Below, piece by piece: positions 50,269 through 63,719 of a stretch of 64,000 bases of DNA (the first letter of the stretch is position 1; every line of letters starts with the position of its first letter). The notes beneath the pieces are model-generated. The model made no database searches. It was not told the origin of the DNA and saw only the letters and a list, made by a program, of their open reading frames with translations. Source of the DNA: Branchinecta lynchi. Taxonomy: Eukaryota; Arthropoda; Branchiopoda; Anostraca; Branchinectidae. A program made the translations under genes and the position numbers. The stretch covers positions 15,764,849-15,828,848 of the forward strand of contig JAKZAP010000001.1 in NCBI GenBank assembly GCA_023053575.1, written 5' to 3'.

Positions 50269-50416
50269 GGGTTGACGATGAGTGAGCTGTACTGTGAGGT
50301 TTTACGAGGGGCCTATCTCGGTTTGTCAAGCTCGTCCCAAGAAAATACCAAATGGGACGCATTTTTTTTCGTTCGTCTGCCTGTGCTGATTGGGATTCTC
50401 CAGCAAATTTGTTCAA
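50269..50416 (+). CDS. MED24: MED24 exon
   Basis: A 148-base exon, CATTTTTTAG|GGG to TGTTCAA|GTGAGT (exit phase 1). It encodes LYCEVLRGAYLGLSSSSQEN and TKWDAFFFVRLPVLIGILQQ. The second part matches the conserved LKWTAFTFLKIPQVL-type motif of MED24 closely in spacing and hydrophobic pattern. This is the last MED24 exon I can find; later exons must lie beyond repeats or outside the window. Confidence 0.8.
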
Positions 50417-51109
50417 GTGAGTTATCCTCTTTACGTCTTGCTTATGCTTCAGTTGGGTAGTACTGTCATGGCTTGTACCTTCACTTCCAATGTGCTTCCG
50501 GTTCGCTCCAGTATGGAACATGGTTCCCCGTTGAACTCAACATTGAGTTCAACTTTAAAGCCATCTTTTCTGACTTGCAAAGCAACTATTAGACAGCAAC
50601 TTCCGAAACTCTGCCTAGGATTTACAATTTCATGGAGATTGGCCATGTTCTGTAGCCTAAGACAATACCGACCTTCTTCAGATTCGGTGGTTCCTCAAGC
50701 AGGCTATGGAGCATCGGGAGCGTTTTTTTGGAATAAGGGTTCCCTCTTTTTGGTGTAAATATTGTGATTTTGAATGTTATTTTATGGGTTTTTTTTTGTT
50801 TTCCTGCCATGGCCCCATGGGCTTTTTGGGAATAAATTTATTCATTAATTCAGCCTAAACAGCTTTCCGTTCATTCTAGAAGTCACTGATCCCAAGTTCC
50901 CGTTACAAGTTGTACGTAACTTGGTTATCCATAAGATCCTTAACTTCCCATCCTTTAGTACAGACTGTAGGCTATAGAGATCTTCTATCCCTTTGATTTG
51001 GACCACTTTTGTCCTCGGATGTTTCACGAGCACTTTTGTGGTCAGATAGAATAATGTGGTCTCAAAATTCCTTAGAGAGCTGCTTTGATATAGTTATATT
51101 TTTGGTCTC
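50417..51109. other. MED24 downstream intron, no exon found
   Basis: Short open frames have no recognised domain. No continuation of MED24 was seen. Confidence 0.45.
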
Positions 51110-52342
51110 CAGGGGTGTGGCAAAGGGGGGGGGGGGGGCAGCACCCCACCCAACTTTTTGAGATCCGGTAAAATTTTCGGCCGGTGGCCAAAAATGTTTG
51201 CTAAACTCGTTGTTATTTTTTCGATTCCAGGACTAATCGGTATATTAACGAGGATTCGGTAGTTATACAGAATCCTAAATAGGCTACTGGTACGAATCTG
51301 TTCGGTATAATGATCGGGATTCGCTATAATTGCCAGGATTTGGTAGTTATCAGGAATTTTATGAGCTAACTTACTGAAATTATTTGGTAATTTTTCGATG
51401 CCAGAACTATTTGATCTATTTATGGAGATTCGGTAGTTACACAGAATTTCGAATAGGCTATCGGTCCAGATATATTCGATATCATGATTTGGATTCGTTA
51501 ACTTATTCGGTATATTTTTCTCCGTAGTTACCACGAATCCCGACCTTTGTTCCAGTTTCGACGAACTTATACCGAACATAAATATTCGGTAGTTTTTCGA
51601 TATCAAAACTATTCGATATAATAAATAGGCTATCGGTATAAATTTATACGGTATAATAACTGGGATTCGGTTATCTATTCGGTGTAATTGCCAGGATTCG
51701 GTAGTTACCACGAACCTCGAAACTCGAACCTCGAAACCTCGAACCCTTACCACGAACCTCGAAACTCGAAGAGGTCGAAAGAAGCACTGGACACAGACAA
51801 AAGGACTGATCTGTGATTTCATCGATAGTCCTTATTTTGGATGCGTAAAAGAGGCTGTAATCATAAATGTTTAGAAAATATCGCCTTTGGCACTTTTGGT
51901 AATATTCTCTATTTTGTTGAAGGGTGCGTCAATTAACTGTTTTTTTTTTTAAAGCCAGTCTTAGGAAACGTTAAAATCTAGAATCTGCGTGGAAATAGCT
52001 AAATGTAGCAGGAACTGCTTAGGATCTAGGTGTTTAATCCACGGTAAAAGATAGTATTGTATAAGAGGCAGGCTAAATTGCAGCATACATGAAAAAATAA
52101 ATTAGATTTAGAATATTGCCCGGCAATATATTGTACAGGGGGGGGGGGGGGGGGGCTTCGCAAAAAGTATGTCTACTAATGCCTAGTAGCTGGCTAATTA
52201 TATCTCATGCTGTCGTTTGTACGTAATCCTTCCTCTTTGATAATTTAAAGCTCGAATTCTCATTTTCTAGGATTCGGTAATTTAAAATTTTGTCTGCCCC
52301 CCCCCCCCTCCGAACGAAAATGTATTTGTGACGCCCCCGCTG
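51110..52342. mobile_element. Possible hAT-type poly-G element, 1.23 kb
   Basis: The left end CAGGGGTGTGGCAAAG is followed by a G14 run. The right end, GTGACGCCCCCGCTG, is preceded by a C run. GTCTC abuts both sides, shorter than the 8 bp expected. The interior (51200-51780) is a degenerate tandem of ATTCGGTAGTTACC-like units; the 242-codon frame over it is not supported as a gene. Confidence 0.55.
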
Positions 52343-52380
52343 GTCTCGAAATGTTTTTCATGTGTACTCTCAGAAAGTTT

Positions 52381-55102
52381 TATGGCACTTGAGCTTACTC
52401 AAGTGCCATATAGCGATTGTAATTTCTGTCCGTCAGTCGGTCTGTCGGTCCCGGTTTTGCTAGTTCGGGCACTTCCAGATAAGCTAGGACGATGAAACTT
52501 GGCAGGCATATCAGGAACTGGACCAGATTAAATTAGAAATACTCGCTTCCCCGATCCGACCATCTGGAGGGGAGTGGAGGGAGGGGGAATCCGGAAAAAT
52601 GAGGAAAAATGAGATATTTTTAGCTTACGAACGGGTTATCGGATCTTAATGAAACTTGATATATGGAAGGAACTCGTGTCTCAGACCCTCCATTTTAAAT
52701 CCAAACCGGATCCGGTGACATTGGGGGGAGTTGGAGGGGGAAACCGGAAATCTTGAAAAACACTTAGAGTGGAGGGATCCGGATGAAACTTGGTGGAAAG
52801 TACAAGCACAAGTCCTAGATACATGGCTGATATAACCGGAACGGGTCCGCTCACTTTGGGGGAGTTGGGGGGGGGGAGAAGTCCGAATTTGTAGTGATCC
52901 CGCGAGTTCCGTGCTTCCTGATGTGCTGAGACGATGGAAATTGACAGGCATCTCTGGGACCCGACCAGATTAAATAGGAAATCGTCAATTCCCCGATTCG
53001 ACCATCTGGGGGGGGGGGGGAGTGGAGGGAGGGGGAAGTCAAAATTTGAGGTATTTTTATCTTGCGAACGAGTCATCGGATCTTGATGAAATTTTATATT
53101 TAGGATGACCTCGTGTCTCAGACGTCCCACTATAGATCCGGACCGGATCCGATGACACTGGGGGGAGTTGGAGGAGGGAACCGGAAATCTTGAGAAACGC
53201 CTAGAGTGGAGGGATCGGGATGAAACTTGGTGGGAAGAACAAGCACAAGTCCTAGATACGTCATTGATATAAGCGGACCAGATCTAGGCACTCTGGGGGA
53301 GTTGGGGGGGGGTCCGGATTTCTAGCGATCCCGCGAGTTCGGCATACTTCCTGATGTGCTAGGGCGATGAAACTTGGCAGGTATGTCAGGGACCCGAACA
53401 GGTTCACTTGAGAACAGCCGTTTCCCCAATCCGACCATACTGGGGGGAGTGGATGGATGGGGAGTCCGGAATCTAGTGGCGTGTATAATTTTTGAACGGG
53501 TGATCGGATCTTGATGAAATTTTATATTTAGGATGACCTCGTGTCTCAGACATCCCACTTTAAATCCGGATGGATCCGATGACACTGGGGGGATTGGAGG
53601 AGGGAACCGGAAATTTTGAGAAACGCTTAGAGTGCAGGGATCGGGATGAAACTTGGTGGGAAAAACAAGCACAAGTCCTAGACACGTCATTGACATAACC
53701 GGACCGGATCAGGGCACTGTGGGGGAGTTGGGGTCGGGGTCCGGATTTCTAGCGATCCCGCGAGTTCGGCATACTTCCTGATGTCCTAGGGCGATGAAAC
53801 TTGGCAGGTATGTCAGGGATCCGAACATATTGACTTGAGAACAGCCGTTTCCCCGACCCGACCATCGTGGGGGGAGTGGGTGGATGGGGAGTCCGGAATC
53901 TAGTGGCGTGCATAACTTTTGAACGGGTGATCGGATTTGAATGAAACTTGTCTGGTGAGCTATCGCCTCGGACGTTCAGTGTCACGTCCGGGTCGGGTCC
54001 GATACCTGTGGGGATGGAGGGGGGGGGAAATCGAGAAACTCTAAAAGCAGAGGGATTGGGACGAAACTTAATGGATGGAACAAGCATTAGGCCTAGATGA
54101 AATTGAAGGAGCCAGATGGTTTCGGGGCTCTGTGGGGGGAGTTGGAGGGGTTTCCTGGAATTCCGGTAGTCTTGAGTTAGAATAGTTCCAGATGTAAAAC
54201 GACAACGAAACTTTGCAGGCATATTAGCGACCCGAATTATCTTGACTTAAGAACCTGACACAACATACCCCCGGAAACTTCCGTTCCTAGATCCGAGCAT
54301 TTTTTGGGGAGTACGAGAAGAGAAATATGGAAATTGACTTCTATAAATTGCAAACGAGTGGTCTGATTCGAGTGAAACTTTATGGGTGATACGAATCGAT
54401 GGCCTCGAGATGTAAAACATGCGTTCGAACCATATGCGACCACGATTAGGGGAATTGTGGGTGGGGGGACTTTTGACATGCACAAAAACCAAACGGATGG
54501 ACCGAATGAGATGCAAATTCGACAGTGCCGAGTTTATGCGGCCTAGATTTGTTATTTGGCGTCCGGGCCGAATTCCGCCAAGGTAAGGGGGGGGGGGGGG
54601 TACTGGAAACTTGCAGATAGACTAAGCTCCAATTTCAGTAAAACTTGATGGACAGGAACAGGGAATTAAGAGATTGGGCCCGAACCGGCTCCGACAACGT
54701 TGGTGGGAGGGGGGGGGGGGGTACCGGAACTTTCCAAAAATGCTCAGATTCGAGTGAAACTTGATAGATGGTATAAAAGAAGATGCTTTAGGTGGTCGAT
54801 TTTTTATATTCCGAACCAGATTCGGCCACGGTAGGTCGAGATAGAGTGGGTACCGGAAATCGTGTAGCACGTCTAGGGATCAAACAAATGGATTTATTGG
54901 GATGAAAGTTTGAACAGTCATGTGCATTTGCTACAGACAATCGAGACGATGCCGGAACTGCTCAGAAATGAGTGAGACTAAATATCCTATTTCTATTTCC
55001 GAACCGCATTTTTGGATGGCGGGTGTATTTTGTGACGTTCTCATCTACTTTCTTGTACAGCCTACTCGTACAAGTGCCATATGAGCTCGTAGCTCTTGTT
55101 TT
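52381..55102 (+). repeat. Hairpin-headed tandem-repeat element, diverged copy
   Basis: Head TATGGCACTTGAGCTTACTC..CAAGTGCCATATAGCG, then GTCGGTCTGTCGGTCCCGG and the GCTAGGACGATGAAACTTGG line. Units, more diverged than those at 1087-3690, contain GGACCGGATCCGATGACA, GGTGGGAAGAACAAGCACAA and TCCCGCGAGTTCGGCATACT. It ends CTCGTACAAGTGCCATATGA and AGCTCGTAGCTCTTG. Homopolymer G tracts punctuate it. No gene. Confidence 0.85.
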
Positions 55103-56158
55103 TATGGCACTTGCCCTTCGGCCAAGTGCCATATAGCGATCGCAATTTCTGTCCGTCCGTCGGTCTGTCGGTCTGTCCAGGTTTTGCTAGTTCGGGCACT
55201 TCCTCATAAGCTAGGACGATAAAACTTGGCAGGCATATCAGGGACCCCAAATGATTAAGTTGGAAATTGTCACTTCCCCGATCCGAGCACCGTGGGGGGA
55301 GTGGAGGGAGGGGGAATCCGGAATCTTGAGGTATTTTTAACTTTTGAACGAGTGATCGGATCTCGATGAAACTTGATATTTGGAACGACCTCATGCCTCA
55401 GACGACCCACTTAAAATCCGAACCGGATCCGGTGACTTTTGGGGGGAGCTGGAGGGGGCAACCGGAAATCTTGGGAAACGCTATGAGTGGAGGGATCGAG
55501 ATGAAACTTGGTGGGAAGACACCTAGCAAGCACTAGATACATCATTGACATAACCGAGCCGACTCGGGCACTGTGGGGGGAGTGGAGGGAGGGGGAATCC
55601 GGAATCTTGAGGTATTTATAACTTTTGAACGGGTGATCGGATCTCGTTGGAACTTGATATTTGGAAACACCTCATGCCTCAGACGACCTACTTAAAATCC
55701 GGACCGGATCCGGTGACTTTTGGGAGGAGCTGGAGGGGGCAACCGGAAATCTTGGGAAACGCTATGAGTGGAGGGATCGAGATGAAACTTGGTGGGAAGA
55801 CACCTAGCAAACACTAGATACATCATTGACATAACCGAGCCGATGCGGGTACTGTGGGGGGAGTGGAGGGAGGGGGAATCCGGAATCTTGAGGTATTTAT
55901 AACTTTTGAACGGGTGATCGGATCTCGATGGGACTTGATATTTGGAAAGACCTCATGCCTCAGACGACCCACTTAAAATCCGGACCGGATCCGGTGACTT
56001 TTGGGGGGAGCTGGAGGAGGCAACCGGAAATCTTGGGAAATGCTATGAGTGGAGGGGTCGAGATGAAACTTGGTGGGAAGACACTTAGCAATAACTAGAT
56101 ACATCATTGACATGACCGAGCCGATTCGGGCACTGTCGGGGGAGTGGAGGGAGGGGGT
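55103..56158 (+). repeat. Hairpin-headed element, 281-bp type, truncated, directly abutting
   Basis: It starts TATGGCACTTGCCCTTCGGC immediately after the end of the previous copy. It is nearly the same as the 1087-3690 head, followed by 281-bp units (markers near 55316, 55597 and 55877). It breaks off mid-unit at 56158, where unrelated sequence (TATAATCGGTGGGACGGGGG) begins. Confidence 0.88.
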
Positions 56159-57576
56159 ATAATCGGTGGGACGGGGGAAGTAAATAGGTAGCGCGAGCAA
56201 GGCCCCCGGATGATGAAACCCTCCCGGAAGGCCACCCCTCCGCCCAGGAATTATAGCAGAACCATACAAGAAGAATAAGTACCGGCAATTGGTTTTATTT
56301 ATAAAAAGAAGCGAAGAAATAAAATGATGAAAAGATAAGAGTGATCACGGTATATCACTGAATTTATGGCCAATGAATTTACGCCTAAGCCTCGGTAAGC
56401 ACGTACGCAGGAACTCCCCCTCGCAAATCTGCGCCGCTATGACCACCCTTGGTCCAAGACAGAACAGACTACTCAAAGGGAGCTAGGGCCGAGGCACGCC
56501 TTAGTTAATCTAGACCACTAGGCCCACCCTTGGTACCAGACAGCCTGAAAAACCGCAAGGCGCCCAGGACCCGTGCAAAGAAAGGCTTTGTCTAACTGAT
56601 GTCACTTGCTGCTCCTAGAAATTTGCCCACTATCCAAAAAGAAAAACACTGAACCCAGATAACAAGAATCACAAAAGTTGTAGATCAAGAAAACACTATC
56701 GCCTTATCCAGAGAGACAGGAAATAAACAAGAAATAATAATTCGTGTGATTTTTACTGACTTAAAAGTTACTGCTTATTTTTACTGTGTACAAACACTTC
56801 ATATGTGAAAAGATGGTTACTTTACCTACAAACTACATTCTTACAAGAGAACTGAACTCTTTGAAAGCCAAGACAAGTCTGCCGAAGGATTCTAAACACG
56901 AAGCCCACGAAGAATTCTTGTTGTTGTTATGTTTGAGCAAACGTTTGCCTATATGTATTTACTACTATATTCTTAAGAAGGCCTTGGCTGCGATTGGCCT
57001 ATGTCTTTACGGTAGTTTCAAGAAGACCTTCGCCGCACTTGTCTAGACGTGTGTTTACATATTTTCTGAGAAACTATTGCTGTTAACAGAAACTGCAAGA
57101 CGACATACTTTCTGACGATGGCCTTCACTGATCTTAAATAATTAATCGACCTATTCGACTGATATTTAAAAATAAGTACTTAATCGAAGATTACAAGTTC
57201 CGGTCTCCTTTTAAATTTGACGTAGTCAAGAAACACTGATACAATAAGCTGCTGATAAAACTGCCGGTCGCTATATCGTTTTGCGCTAAATACTAACAGA
57301 GTACATCTACCAATCATTCATAATAGCTTCGTATCTAGTCTGTTTCAATTACAATTCGCTAATGAATCAGTGAACTTCTCTAAATTCCATTAATCTACCC
57401 AACACCCTAAACGGATTCAAAATTACACAAACAGGGCACTCAAGAAATTCACTAGGATTACACCTACTACGATAAAATTTAAAGCACGGTTTCACAATCA
57501 AAAGATTATCGCAATAAAACCATAAACATGACAAATGGACCTCCTAACTATATGTGTGTGGGAATGTTATTGTATT
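56159..57576. other. No gene recognised
   Basis: The segment 56400-56600 contains a short direct repeat of CACCCTTGGTNCNAGACAG. An 86-codon frame at 56786 has no recognised domain. Confidence 0.45.
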
Positions 57577-58041
57577 TCACGCCTGTGTTTCGTTAACATT
57601 TTGGCGGTGACGACTTGGATTCCTGCGAGGCAATACTATGTTCCAAATCTGACGTATTTTGAAGAACAAGAACGCCAGGACTGCTATGAATATGAGACTC
57701 AAGGTACCGGTTCTCAAATGAAACCAACGGAGAGCTTGGGACAGATCTCCCGGTTCGTCAAGCGAAACATCCAATTCCGGGATCGGAATTTTAACAGATT
57801 CTCCCGTGCGATATTTCGGATGGATACTCTGCCGAAGGAAATTCTCAATGATAGTCCTACTCGCCTCTTCACCTTGCCTGAGAATGCTCTGAACCGCTAG
57901 TTCATTCTTCTCTGTGATTAGCTTCCGCTGTGGAATTTCCACCTCGATTAAACTTTCAGAAAAATTCTCCTCCGAAATGTAAAAATACTCAGAGTAGATG
58001 GCGCAGTAACGAGAAATCGAGACAATGATCGATGTTGTCAC
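57577..58041 (-). CDS. Possible exon or ORF of a membrane protein (uncertain)
   Basis: An open minus-strand frame of about 154 codons. Its N-terminal part is polar (VEIPQRKLITEKNELAVQSI) and is followed by LRTGTLSLIFIAVLAFLFFK, a convincing single transmembrane segment. A basic tail IRQIWNIVLPRRNPSRHRQN comes next and then a stop. The positive residues after the helix suit a type I topology. I recognise no family. Composition looks protein-like, but no splice context proves it. It could be a chance frame. Confidence 0.3.
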   Translation of the reverse strand: MTTSIIVSISRYCAIYSEYFYISEENFSESLIEVEIPQRKLITEKNELAVQSILRQGEEASRTIIENFLRQSIHPKYRTGESVKIPIPELDVSLDEPGDLSQALRWFHLRTGTLSLIFIAVLAFLFFKIRQIWNIVLPRRNPSRHRQNVNETQA

Positions 58042-59889
58042 ATTCAGGTGATAATAATAGTATGCTCTATTATGTGATATGACGTTTGTCTATGGGCATT
58101 TTAGAGTAACATTGAAGAATTCTGATTTGTAGCAAAATAGTAAGTCGATTCTGACAAGGGAAAAAAAAACAATGAATCCAAAGTAAGCAAGCTCCTGCGA
58201 CAAAGATTTGCTTCCGACAACTGGTCGTCAGTGGAAATGGCGTACGGACAGGAAAATTTGCTGACAGCTTTTCTCTCCACGAAGTGGTTTCTACACATAA
58301 TACGGTCATGTGTTTTGTAGCAGTTGTCTATTTCATGGTCATCTAGAGTAATGTAGTCAGACCGTCAGCAGTAACACCCAAATATGGTGCCCCTAGAGAG
58401 TCAACAACGCTGTACCCTACGCAGCTGAAATTCAAATACATCTAGGTGAGAAAGAACCTCACTGGTAGTTCTTTCGATGTAATTTTGTATTCTGGTTGTA
58501 GTTATGATGAGGTTGCTGGACAGCGATTGTTGTTTCTGCGCGCGGAACGCGCGATTAAAGAAGACGAACCAGCCTAAATGTAGAGAGTAAAAGCCCCAAG
58601 GTAGCAGTTCGTACAGGGATGCCGCGTCGGAAATCTCAGATTACCATTGCAGGAAGGGCTTAATAGCTTTCGCTTGTCTTCTTCGGTGCCTGATCGATTC
58701 AGTCCATCACGGCCAAGCTCGTTCCTGAAACCGAGCCCGTCGAGAGTGATGCTCCCCAAAAGCAGGCAGAATTTGATTGGGGGCAGAAAAGTTGTGAAAA
58801 GCAATATTGCTTCTTGAGATGCTCAGTTCAAAGGGCGAAATATCAGAAGGGTCTTGAATCCTGCTAAGCCTTGATACCTCGTCACTAGAACTTGGTTTAA
58901 ACAAAGGAATTTGAGGCATGAAGAATAAAATGTAGACTATGACGCTCAGGCCAGGACTGATCAAAAATCGAAGAAGGTCGGTTACTTGGATGTCCGAACT
59001 TTGTCAACCCAATTGTAGAAATGAAAATATCGGCTGTGAAGAACAAGCGTCGCATGGGAAGCGCTTAAACACGACACCAGTATCTAGTAGCAATAGCTTA
59101 CCAGCAGTCAAACGGAATACGACTGTAGCAGTTATATACATTGTATATAACGGTCTGTTGTAGCGAATTTGGAACACCACAAAAATAAGGCCATCAACAT
59201 ACTGTAATTTTAACACACCAAGGTGAAGGAATCATCAATGAATAATTCAAGGCATGTTGGATTGTTTCATAGTTACAATGCAGTTATTTATCAGTTTGTT
59301 ATGATACAAAACAACCTGATACATATAACATATCGCAAGTGAAGCATGTTTTAAATGTGATTAGTTGTGTTCATGTATTTTATGTTATGCGTGAGTTTTT
59401 CCCGCATAGTTATGGTCCAATTACTCATAGACATCAATTACAAACATACTGTAATTACTTGCACAATTCCTTCGTCGTCTGGCTAATAAATACTAAATAC
59501 TAGTTCCTTCTTTTTTTTCCATGAAATAAAGCACTTTCCTAAGTACATACACGACATAAATCCTGCTTGTGAAGTACGAGCGAAGTGTGAGGCCTAAGAA
59601 CTTGTAAAACACTAAATCATGTATAATATCTTAAATAAAGATAATATGTTTACTAGGTAAACCACACTTCGAAAACGCGTCACTTTGAATTTGGGAACAT
59701 TTCTAATAATAAAACGTTACAGCCACGCTCACAAACAAGACATACAACAACCATGGTTTTCTTTCTCTTACTTTTTTTTTTGTTTTGTTTTGTTTCACAA
59801 CAACAATAAATCTTTCATCCGAAATGCCTCAAAAGTGACACATCTCGCATCAAAGTTCTGTAGGGGATTTTGCAACGCACACGTAACAG
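58042..59889. other. No confident gene; weak minus-strand open frames
   Basis: A minus-strand frame at about 58985-58707 contains LRFLISPGLSVIVYILFFMP and a Ser/Asp-rich continuation, possibly another exon of a membrane protein, without clear splice sites. Nothing else is recognisable. Confidence 0.3.
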
Positions 59890-60043
59890 GAAGGCCTCTG
59901 TTGCTCACCCCGAAGAAGCAACAGTCAAACCAGCACTCCTGTCTGTTGCTGTGAGGCTCCATTATTCTCGTGAATGGATCAACGAGACCGACAGCCACTG
60001 GATCTGGACAAATGATCAGCGTCGTCGTCTTCACTTTAAATCG
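59890..60043 (+). CDS. Candidate coding exon, unknown gene
   Basis: Between CACACGTAACAG and AAATCG|GTAAGT an open frame reads EATVKPALLSVAVRLHYSRE and then WINETDSHWIWTNDQRRRLH. The excellent donor, acceptable acceptor and non-repetitive composition suggest a real exon. It does not continue MED24: the phase that would join to the exon ending at 50416 hits a stop. I do not recognise the protein. Confidence 0.35.
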
Positions 60044-63000
60044 GTAAGTCTGTTTGCTTTTCGTGCCCTTTTCTGAAATCTTCCTGTCTTTCTGTATCTG
60101 TACCAATTGTTGGCTGTCAAAAACATTCTCTGTTAGTCAGTTTGTCAGTCACGCTTATCTGTCATACTTGCCTTGTTTTTATAAGGACCAACCTGTTGTG
60201 TAGGTCTCTACACATAGGCCTATTTCATTCCGCTTCAAAAATACTTCTTTTTCAAGAGCCTACCCTTTGCGGTTCTCTGCTTCGCATCTAATTTGTACAT
60301 AGAGGTCAACAAATGAACATTCTTGTACAATGCTAACCGGACTCAACAGAACTGGACCAATATATTCTTTCCGTTTTACCACTTCGGGATGATCCCTTAA
60401 TTCAAACCAAATCACCGGCCACACTCTCGGACTCCTTTGTGTTGTCTATTTAGTTTGTTCACTTGTTTTACCGTTCTTTCTTGAGTTCATTTAAGCATAT
60501 TTAATGCAGTTAAAAAATAGTGCGGACTAGCTTGGTACCCTGAGTTTGGTTCTTCTCATTATAATTCATCTTAATATTTGCATCCAGAAGAGTTCTACCT
60601 GGAACTCTGTGTAGCAACATGAAAATACGCGAAATATTCAGCGAATCGTTTAATACTCAAAACTAGCCTACCTGACACAGAATTTTGTCTCAATCACCTT
60701 TTATCTCAGGACAGGCGTGATCAAAAAAAATTATTTTGAGGCTTGAGTTATAAAGTTTACGAATACCTAGCATGCTGCGAAAAAACCTCGGAGTAAAAAA
60801 TTGCTACCATGACCGGTTAAATGCACTTGTGGCAAATTATAACAGGCAAAAATTTAGTCCTAAAAATCTGTTTATCGTTTCTGCATCAAGGATGCGGAAT
60901 AATCTTAAACAACATGGCCGGAAAGCATTTCCACGGCTATTAGGACATACCTGTTTTACTTACTCATAATGAAAACGGTCCAGTGGTGTTTCTTGACTAT
61001 ATAGCTAAAAGACGGTCCGAAAAATATTCTGGCGGCTTTGCCGCTGGAACTCGCGGGTTACTGCTCATACATGAGGGATAATATCCCACAAAATGGTCAA
61101 CTTTGGTTGCCATACATTTTCTCTTTCCTTCGCTAAAATGTGAGGACCTTCATATCTACTTGAAGGATCAACTGCGGTCTTATTATTCAAATTACCGCTA
61201 TGCGCGTTAAATGTGAAACTTTCGTTCACTCGGAACACCTCAGATCCCGTATTTTGACGTTTTATCAACAAAAAAACAAACTAGTTATTCTAGTTCTTAG
61301 TCATTTGCTTCTTGCTACCCAACCAGGGAATTCAATTTTCGTTGTTAGGACGTCCTATATTTTACACCCCTGTTGGTAGACTAAAAGAAGAGACTACGGA
61401 CACAACACAGTCCGAAACGTCATACTCATCAAAGCTCTTTCAATTAGAGCACGCGCAATTAATAACTGACGAAATGCCTCGTCGGCTCAATATGTCGAGC
61501 TTTCTCTTGTTTCTAATTCGAAACAAAAATGTGCTTGCTAGCTAGTCAAGCATCATATTATTTGCCCCTTAACAAAAATCATCCTGAATTCATAAAATTA
61601 GGCCTATAATCCATCCAAATATATCATCATCATATTGATGATTAAAACCAAGACGTCTGGTATTCGCGGGGACTTTCAATTGCGGATTTTGGAACTAGCT
61701 GTGACATTCAGCTACCCTCCGCGTCACACTGCCGTCAGGGTCGGCAGTCCGGTGAATGTCATAGTGCTGCGAGCGGTCGGAATGGCATGTTCCTAGCCCA
61801 TTACGCACTCCGGCTGGTGGCTGGATCCGTATCAGCCTGCATTGCAGAACCTGATTTCGCCACAAAAGTCTATTTCTACCGGTAGTTCTAACGGAAATGA
61901 GTCATATGACTCGATATTTACAGTGCCTACGCCACATTGGCGTAAACGTTTGTCCAACGACTTCATTAATTGTCTAGTATAATTCATTACACTTTTCCAC
62001 GCACAATAAAATCTACAAAATAGATAGATCAAAATTTGGATTTTTCTTAGAGATATTTGGCCTTATATCTCCAAGAAGAGGATCCGTGACGTGGAAAGAT
62101 CACGCGGGCAAAACTCCGCTTAATTTTCTGACAACTTAAAGGACTGATTCTGAGCAATTAATTCCGTCTTTGGACATCATAGTAGGTCAGGAAAGATATT
62201 GCAATAACACGGAACAACTGAACTTTTGATAAGGAATCACGACATTTGAAAATAAGGCTCACCATTTTAATCTAGAGCCAAAACTTAAAGAAAATTCCCT
62301 TTTTCGATAGAAAAGTTCTGGAACCGGTGATGCAATAAACTTCACAGCCCACATAGGCAATTCTGGGTATATGATAGCGTAAGGACTGTTTCACTGAACA
62401 ATCCTTGTGACCTTGAAGTCAATCTATTCATCACTCACTTAAACCCAACACGAATTATCAAATTATTAATTAATTTTTATGAAAGCAGTTCCATAGAACT
62501 GAACAGGTGTCAGATAAAATAGTTTCACTTTTTCTCATGGCAAAGGAGTAGCTAATTCCGTAATGCCATGAGGAAAAGACAAAACATAAAGAGAAAGCAG
62601 GAAAAAAAAAACTACTAAAACAAAGTAGTTAAATAAATCAAAATAAAAAAAAATTCAGTAATTTCAAGAATCTGAAACTTGAATAAAAACAAAATGAAAA
62701 TAAAAATAAGGGTTAAAAAAAAAACTAATAAGTTAGAATGGTTTATTTTTGAAAGGAAACCTTGCACGTAAGATTACGTGAAATGATGTGTATTTTTTTT
62801 TCTTATACACGGTACCCTGACTGTAATAAATCTTCACGCGTTTGACCAATATCACTGCTCTTGTTGGGTCAAATAATGGGTAAACATGAACTGTCGTGTT
62901 CATTAGACATGTTACGTCATCATCGGTAAAGTCAAATCCTTTGTTTCGAACAAAATGAGGCGAGGAATAAAAGTCAAATAAAAATATAATCGTTGCAGGA

Positions 63001-63719
63001 CAAGACTTGATCTCATGTTTCTGCATAAAATTATATCAATTCCGACACCATATTAGCTACACCAACAAAGCTCTAGGTGAAACATACACAGCAGATTGGC
63101 TACAAGCGAAAAATAACAAGGAACAAAAAATATGCTCCGCCAATCTATAACCTGCAACCTCATCTCATTTGCTCTACTGCACGAAAGTGCTCATCAAAGC
63201 ACTGTCTACAAAATTCGTCAAAGCTGGGGCGGATTCCTCATTGACAGTTGACACATTACTGTCAACGTCATAGGCAAATTGGCAACCTTATTTGCACATT
63301 AGTGACTGGCTGACCACAAACCTCTCTTTTTCAGGTCGGAAAAACAACACTGGACAACGACAACGCTGGGCACCTATTCTCTCACGGAAATGGACAAACC
63401 GCGACTCTTTACTGAGGATGGCAGACAAAACCTACATTTCATAACAGTACCTTTCTTGAGAACGAACCTCATGAGCTTTCTTGGTATCGTCATTCCCTGA
63501 TTTAACGACACGGGAATTACTGGTGTCGGAGACCTGTCTTGCTACATAACCTTACATACGCCAAAAATGATTAATCGATCAAAAATCACTTGTCAACCCA
63601 ACTAACTGTTCAACCCGGACCATGAAAAACATCAGTAAAATGACGAAAAGGGGAACGTACTATCGACTGTGCAATGCTTTGATACTAGTCAATAAACCTG
63701 TCAGGTTACTTAAGATATA
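60044..63719. other. No gene recognised
   Basis: AT-rich sequence with scattered short frames. A-rich low-complexity tracts lie at 62570-62740. No domain, RNA gene or intact element could be recognised. Confidence 0.45.

Noticed and set aside
51094..51822. 242-codon minus-strand frame
   Set aside because: Made of degenerate ATTCGGTAGTTACC-type repeats and a poly-C run translating to polyproline; not a gene.
53749..54222. 157-codon minus-strand frame with Pro-rich sequence
   Set aside because: A by-product of the hairpin-headed tandem repeat; the same frames recur in each unit.
59890..60043. Continuation of MED24
   Set aside because: The phase required by the exon ending at 50416 meets a stop codon, and the peptide does not resemble MED24.
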